Below are positions 5,447-7,971 of a stretch of DNA of 7,971 nucleotides, one piece after another. Where the stretch lies: contig WQUU01000015.1 in the NCBI GenBank assembly GCA_009781925.1, positions 1 through 7,971 on the forward strand, written 5' to 3'. The number at the start of each line of letters is the position of its first letter. Within the stretch, counting starts at the first letter, position 1. The notes under the pieces are model-generated. The model saw only the letters and a program-made list of their open reading frames with translations, made no database searches and was not told the DNA's origin. The position numbers and the translations under genes are program-made. Source of the stretch: Bacillota bacterium (GTDB lineage: Bacteria; Bacillota; Clostridia; Oscillospirales; Oscillospiraceae).

Positions 5447-5475
5447 AGTATAACATATTTTTGGCCTAAAGTCCA
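5447..5475 (-). promoter_or_regulatory. Possible sigma-A promoter for the zinc-ribbon/rsmG/rarA unit
   Basis: On the minus strand TGGACT (5475-5470) and TATACT (5452-5447) are 17 bases apart. The -10 matches at five of six positions, the -35 at four. It sits in the short gap after the hydrolase gene and would give a leader of about 75 bases. Confidence 0.4.
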
Positions 5476-5495
5476 GCGTTTCAGGTTATAGAACG

Positions 5496-6353
5496 TCACA
5501 CATCATAAAAATCATGATCGCCAATTGAAACGACAAAGTTTGGAGGAACGGCCCAGACAGCGCTGCCGATGATGGGATTCAAGTAGGAGTTGCTGTTGCC
5601 CACGGTATTGGCCCCATCCAGACAGAGCTTCGCGGCCAGAACGGACTCCGCGTTAGGGGACATATTGATCGCGCCAGTGGGGACGACATCGAACTGCCCC
5701 GCATAGAAAATGGCGTCCTTAATTGTTGTGCCATTACATAGAAAATGTGTGTTTACCCGGTTTATCACCACGGCGCCTACGCCGATTTTCCCGGTCAGAG
5801 GCTGGTTGCCGGCTTCCGAATTGATCACGCGGGAGAGCCAGTAGAGATCATCCGCGTTGTAATACTGATCCGCCGGGACGGCGGGGGCCATGTTGTCCAG
5901 GCCGATGTCGATGATTTTGTATTCGTCATTTGGGAACACATCCGCCGTAAAGGCCTTGGCCAGGGCGTCAATGGGTACGCAGACAGAGCCGTCGTACTGG
6001 ATCACGCCGCTCGGCGTATAGAAACAGCGTCCGTTGACTTCCAGATAGACGGCGCCCACCTGAGCGGTGATCAGGAGGTCGGGCATCTGGGCCGTAGCGG
6101 TCTGGGAAGACTCATCCCAGCTGACGGTGATCTCCGGCACGATTGCCTCGCAAAAAACCCGGAGCGAGACATATGTAATGTTATTCACCATAAATCCGCT
6201 GCCCGCCCGGATCCCCTCTACATAGAGAGGAATCTCGGGATAGGTCACCGTCTTTTTCTCCGTCCCCTCCGCCGCACCAAAGCCGGTCAGCAGGGAAACG
6301 GCCAAGAGGACAGTGAACAGCATGATCAATATTCGCCTGCATCTTTTGCTCAT
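5496..6353 (-). CDS. Secreted SleB-type cell wall hydrolase with copper-amine-oxidase-N-like region
   Basis: The C-terminal half (about residues 170-285) matches the Hydrolase_2/SleB family, lytic enzymes that cut peptidoglycan glycan strands, known from spore cortex lysis (SleB, CwlJ) and vegetative walls. WLSRVINSEAGNQPLTGKIGVGAVVINRV (172-200) is the family signature, with Glu180 at the place of the catalytic Glu; NPIIGSAVW and VVSIGDHDFYDV close the domain. Residues 1-28 are a typical signal peptide: SKRCRR, a hydrophobic core, then GFGAA. Residues about 40-150 resemble a copper amine oxidase N-terminal-like domain, usually a non-catalytic wall-associated module in Clostridia. The mature protein of about 257 residues should act outside the membrane. 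Start: ATG 6353 with AAGGAG seven bases upstream; an upstream in-frame ATG at 6452 gives residues encoded by a heptad repeat and is rejected. It is divergent from spoIIP. Calling it sleB would be premature, since the PG_binding_1 domain of true SleB is absent. Confidence 0.9.
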   Translation of the reverse strand: MSKRCRRILIMLFTVLLAVSLLTGFGAAEGTEKKTVTYPEIPLYVEGIRAGSGFMVNNITYVSLRVFCEAIVPEITVSWDESSQTATAQMPDLLITAQVGAVYLEVNGRCFYTPSGVIQYDGSVCVPIDALAKAFTADVFPNDEYKIIDIGLDNMAPAVPADQYYNADDLYWLSRVINSEAGNQPLTGKIGVGAVVINRVNTHFLCNGTTIKDAIFYAGQFDVVPTGAINMSPNAESVLAAKLCLDGANTVGNSNSYLNPIIGSAVWAVPPNFVVSIGDHDFYDV

Positions 6354-6415
6354 TGATGCGCTCCTTCGTCTCCGTGTACTCTCCCAAAGATTCTTGGCGT
6401 GTGGTGCGGCGCACC

Positions 6416-6450
6416 TTCTGCCTTTGTACTTTTGCCTTTGTGCTTTGTGC
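6416..6450 (-). repeat. Heptad array in the hydrolase leader, five units
   Basis: Read on the minus strand the units are GCACAAA, GCACAAA, GGCAAAA, GTACAAA and GGCAGAA: G at position 1 and A at positions 6 and 7 throughout, with middle positions varying. It falls in the untranslated leader between the promoter at 6498-6527 and the start at 6353. The sequence is unlike the GGNAATA array at 1590 but has the same 7-base period. Confidence 0.6.
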
Positions 6451-6497
6451 ATATTGCGGGGGGCGTTTTTTTACCCGTCCCCTTCTTGACCTCTCTC

Positions 6498-6527
6498 ATT
6501 ATAGCCAATTTTTGCCCCTATAATCAA
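6498..6527 (-). promoter_or_regulatory. Sigma-A-type promoter of the cell wall hydrolase gene
   Basis: On the minus strand TTGATT (6527-6522) and a perfect TATAAT (6503-6498) are separated by 18 bases. A second TTGACA lies immediately upstream (6534-6529) but is too far from the -10 to pair with it. The predicted start near 6491 gives a leader of about 135 bases. A housekeeping-type promoter suggests vegetative rather than strictly sporulation expression (inference). Confidence 0.6.
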
Positions 6528-6642
6528 CTGTCAAAAAGCACAAACTATTTTTGTCGATTTAATATAAATCATCTAATTACACAATATATAGTATAATTAA
6601 ATGAAAAATAGAGGGGTAAACACAAAATACATACTAAACATC

Positions 6643-6670
6643 TTGACGAAAATCTTTGATTCGACACAAT
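6643..6670 (+). promoter_or_regulatory. Possible promoter of spoIIP
   Basis: TTGACG (6643-6648) is followed after 16 bases by CACAAT (6665-6670), giving a leader of about 110 bases. The match is moderate. In Bacillus spoIIP is read by the mother-cell factor sigma-E; I could not find a clear sigma-E pair here. A TATGAT at 6713-6718 lacks a good -35. Confidence 0.3.
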
Positions 6671-6788
6671 GTCACAGCGAAATCCGGGGGATTTAGCGCC
6701 AATTGGTTCAGTTATGATATGTTATGTAAAGCTCAGCGAAGGCAGCTCCGGAGCCTCTCGGAATAAATTTTGCACAAGAGGCATATCC

Positions 6789-7971
6789 ATGTACCATAGA
6801 GAGAGAAATACGGGAAAAGTTAAAGGCCGGAACTCCGTCAAATTGACTATTAAAGGAAAACACACGAGAGCGAGGCGGGCGGGAATGCGGAAGGGAATTG
6901 CGGGGGCTGCAATTGTAGCGTTGGGGCTGCAGCTGTTGTCCTGGACAGGAGCGGGGAAGGCGCTTTCATCATATATTCGGCAGGGGGTCTTAGACGGTCG
7001 CATTTTGACGGCGACCATCAATTTTGAGCTGGGGGGAGATCAGACGGCCGATCAGGTCACACTGTCGCCGCAGCCGAGTGAGGCGGTAAGCGCGGCGCCG
7101 GAGGCGACAGGCGCTCTGCCAGGCGCCGTACCGCGCATCTCTATTGTGACGCCGAGACCGTCCGTTACGCTCCCTTCTACGCCGACGCCGTCGGCGGAAG
7201 TATCTCCCGAGGCGTCTCCGACCCTCGGGACAATTATCCCCACCACGATTCAGGGGGGCTTGACGATCAAAAACAACACGTCCGCCGACGTGGATATGGC
7301 CGCGCTGATGGCGGAACCGCTGACGCAAACGCTGCCAAAGGACGGGCCGCAGATCTTGATTATCCACACCCACGGCAGCGAGGCCTATACACCGGACGGG
7401 ACGGACAACTATGAGAGCTCGGGCGACAACAGAACCGAGGACAGAAATTACAGCGTGATCCGGGTGGGCGACGAACTGACCGCGGCGCTTACGCGCTATG
7501 GGCTCAACGTGATCCACGACAGGGGAATCTACGACTATCCGAGCTATAGCGGCTCCTATACCAAGAGCGGGGCCGCCGTGGAGAGCTACCTCTCCGAATA
7601 CCCGAACATCGCGGTCGTCATTGACCTGCACAGGGATGCCCTGGGAGACGGCGATACGATATATAAAACAGTGGCGGAAGAGAGCGGGCAGCCCTCGTCA
7701 CAGCTCATGCTCCTGGTGGGCACGGGGGAGAACGGGCTGCCCTTTCCCCAGTGGAAAGAAAATTTGAAGCTGGCCCTGTATCTGCAGGCGGCGGTGAGCG
7801 CGAAGTATCCGACCTTGGCGCGGCCCATAGACCTGGTACCCGAGCGCTATAACCAGCAGCTCACCACCGGCTCGCTCATTTTGGAGGTGGGTTCCTCGGG
7901 GAATACGCTCCAGGAGGCGCTCCAGGCGGTGCGGCTCTTTGCCGACGCGGTGGGCGAGCCGCTGAAGAAAC
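6789..7971 (+). CDS. spoIIP: Stage II sporulation protein P (SpoIIP), 3' end cut by window edge
   Basis: SpoIIP is a membrane-anchored peptidoglycan amidase/endopeptidase of the SpoIID-SpoIIM-SpoIIP complex, which thins septal wall and drives engulfment of the forespore. The frame is open from ATG 6789 to the edge, 394 codons, compared with about 400 residues for the Bacillus protein, so few are missing. A basic N-terminus is followed by one membrane segment (about 36-56), then a linker rich in Pro, Ser, Thr and Ala (about 91-150). The catalytic domain begins near 187. ILIIHTHGSEAY (189-200), VVIDLHRDA (276-284) and LILEVGSSGNT (363-373) hold the conserved His193/His195, His281 and Glu366, consistent with the zinc site of amidase-3-like enzymes. 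AAGAGG at 6776-6781, seven bases upstream, decides the start; in-frame ATGs at 6714 and 6885 are less well supported. It is divergent from the SleB-like gene, not downstream of gpr as in Bacillus. Confidence 0.96.
   Translation, partial: MYHRERNTGKVKGRNSVKLTIKGKHTRARRAGMRKGIAGAAIVALGLQLLSWTGAGKALSSYIRQGVLDGRILTATINFELGGDQTADQVTLSPQPSEAVSAAPEATGALPGAVPRISIVTPRPSVTLPSTPTPSAEVSPEASPTLGTIIPTTIQGGLTIKNNTSADVDMAALMAEPLTQTLPKDGPQILIIHTHGSEAYTPDGTDNYESSGDNRTEDRNYSVIRVGDELTAALTRYGLNVIHDRGIYDYPSYSGSYTKSGAAVESYLSEYPNIAVVIDLHRDALGDGDTIYKTVAEESGQPSSQLMLLVGTGENGLPFPQWKENLKLALYLQAAVSAKYPTLARPIDLVPERYNQQLTTGSLILEVGSSGNTLQEALQAVRLFADAVGEPLKK

Larger units (their letters stand above)
6354..6788. other. Divergent intergenic region between hydrolase and spoIIP
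   Basis: This 435-base region holds no convincing gene. From left to right it contains the hydrolase ribosome binding site (6361-6366), a heptad array (6416-6450), a strong minus-strand promoter (6498-6527), a very AT-rich core (about 6530-6660) with a TATAAT at 6592-6597 lacking a good -35, a plus-strand promoter candidate (6643-6670), and the spoIIP ribosome binding site (6776-6781). Confidence 0.7.

Noticed and set aside
6354..6452. N-terminal extension of the cell wall hydrolase by 33 residues
   Set aside because: It is encoded by the heptad array, would bury the signal peptide, and ATG 6353 has AAGGAG at the right distance.
6601..6696. 31-codon plus-strand open frame in the divergent region
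   Set aside because: It has no ribosome binding site and no family resemblance, and it overlaps the candidate spoIIP promoter.
6722..7828. Minus-strand open frames opposite spoIIP
   Set aside because: SpoIIP's catalytic motifs are clear on the plus strand; the opposite frames have shadow-like composition.
1..7971. Previously undescribed multi-gene system (defence, phage or biosynthetic cluster)
   Set aside because: Seven of the eight coding regions match known housekeeping or sporulation families or a known conserved domain, and the eighth is a lone small membrane protein. The unexplained signal is in intergenic repeats, not in an operon of novel genes.

Overview
The window reads as a chromosomal segment of an endospore-forming, GC-rich member of the Clostridia (Firmicutes), most likely of the Oscillospiraceae/Oscillibacter type. 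The evidence is spoIIP and a SleB-type cell wall hydrolase, a DUF951 gene, AGGAGG-like ribosome binding sites, and short TGTAGGG hairpin repeats that I associate with that group from memory. Taxonomy is inference; no rRNA gene is present. I see no prophage, CRISPR array, defence locus, insertion sequence or tRNA.

Layout. (1) 1-2239, plus strand: the 3' part of a DAHP synthase gene, overlapping by one base a prephenate dehydrogenase gene, then a flavodoxin-fold oxidoreductase gene. The first two are the entry step of the shikimate pathway and the tyrosine branch step, probably translationally coupled. (2) 2235-2394: a gap between converging genes, largely occupied by four TGTAGGG hairpin repeats. 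(3) 2395-2577, minus: a 60-residue DUF951 protein, preceded by an AT-rich gap of about 240 bp with an 11-bp inverted repeat around a possible promoter. (4) 2815-5366, minus: a likely transcription unit, zinc-ribbon membrane protein > rsmG > rarA, with a hairpin repeat in the first gap and a different palindromic repeat (CCGTCATTGCGAG ends) in the second. (5) 5496-6353, minus: a secreted protein with a copper-amine-oxidase-N-like region and a SleB-type hydrolase domain. (6) 6354-6788: divergent promoter region. (7) 6789 to the right edge, plus: spoIIP, nearly complete.

How the parts fit. The left genes serve aromatic amino acid synthesis. The central unit combines ribosome modification (RsmG) and replication-fork maintenance (RarA) with a membrane protein of unknown role. 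The right-hand divergent pair are two peptidoglycan-acting proteins connected with sporulation: SpoIIP in engulfment, and the SleB-like enzyme possibly in spore or cell-wall turnover.

The genes themselves are mostly ordinary. The least explained material is intergenic: six copies of one hairpin family with different stem sequences but preserved pairing, one palindromic element of another family, and two unrelated 7-bp-period arrays.
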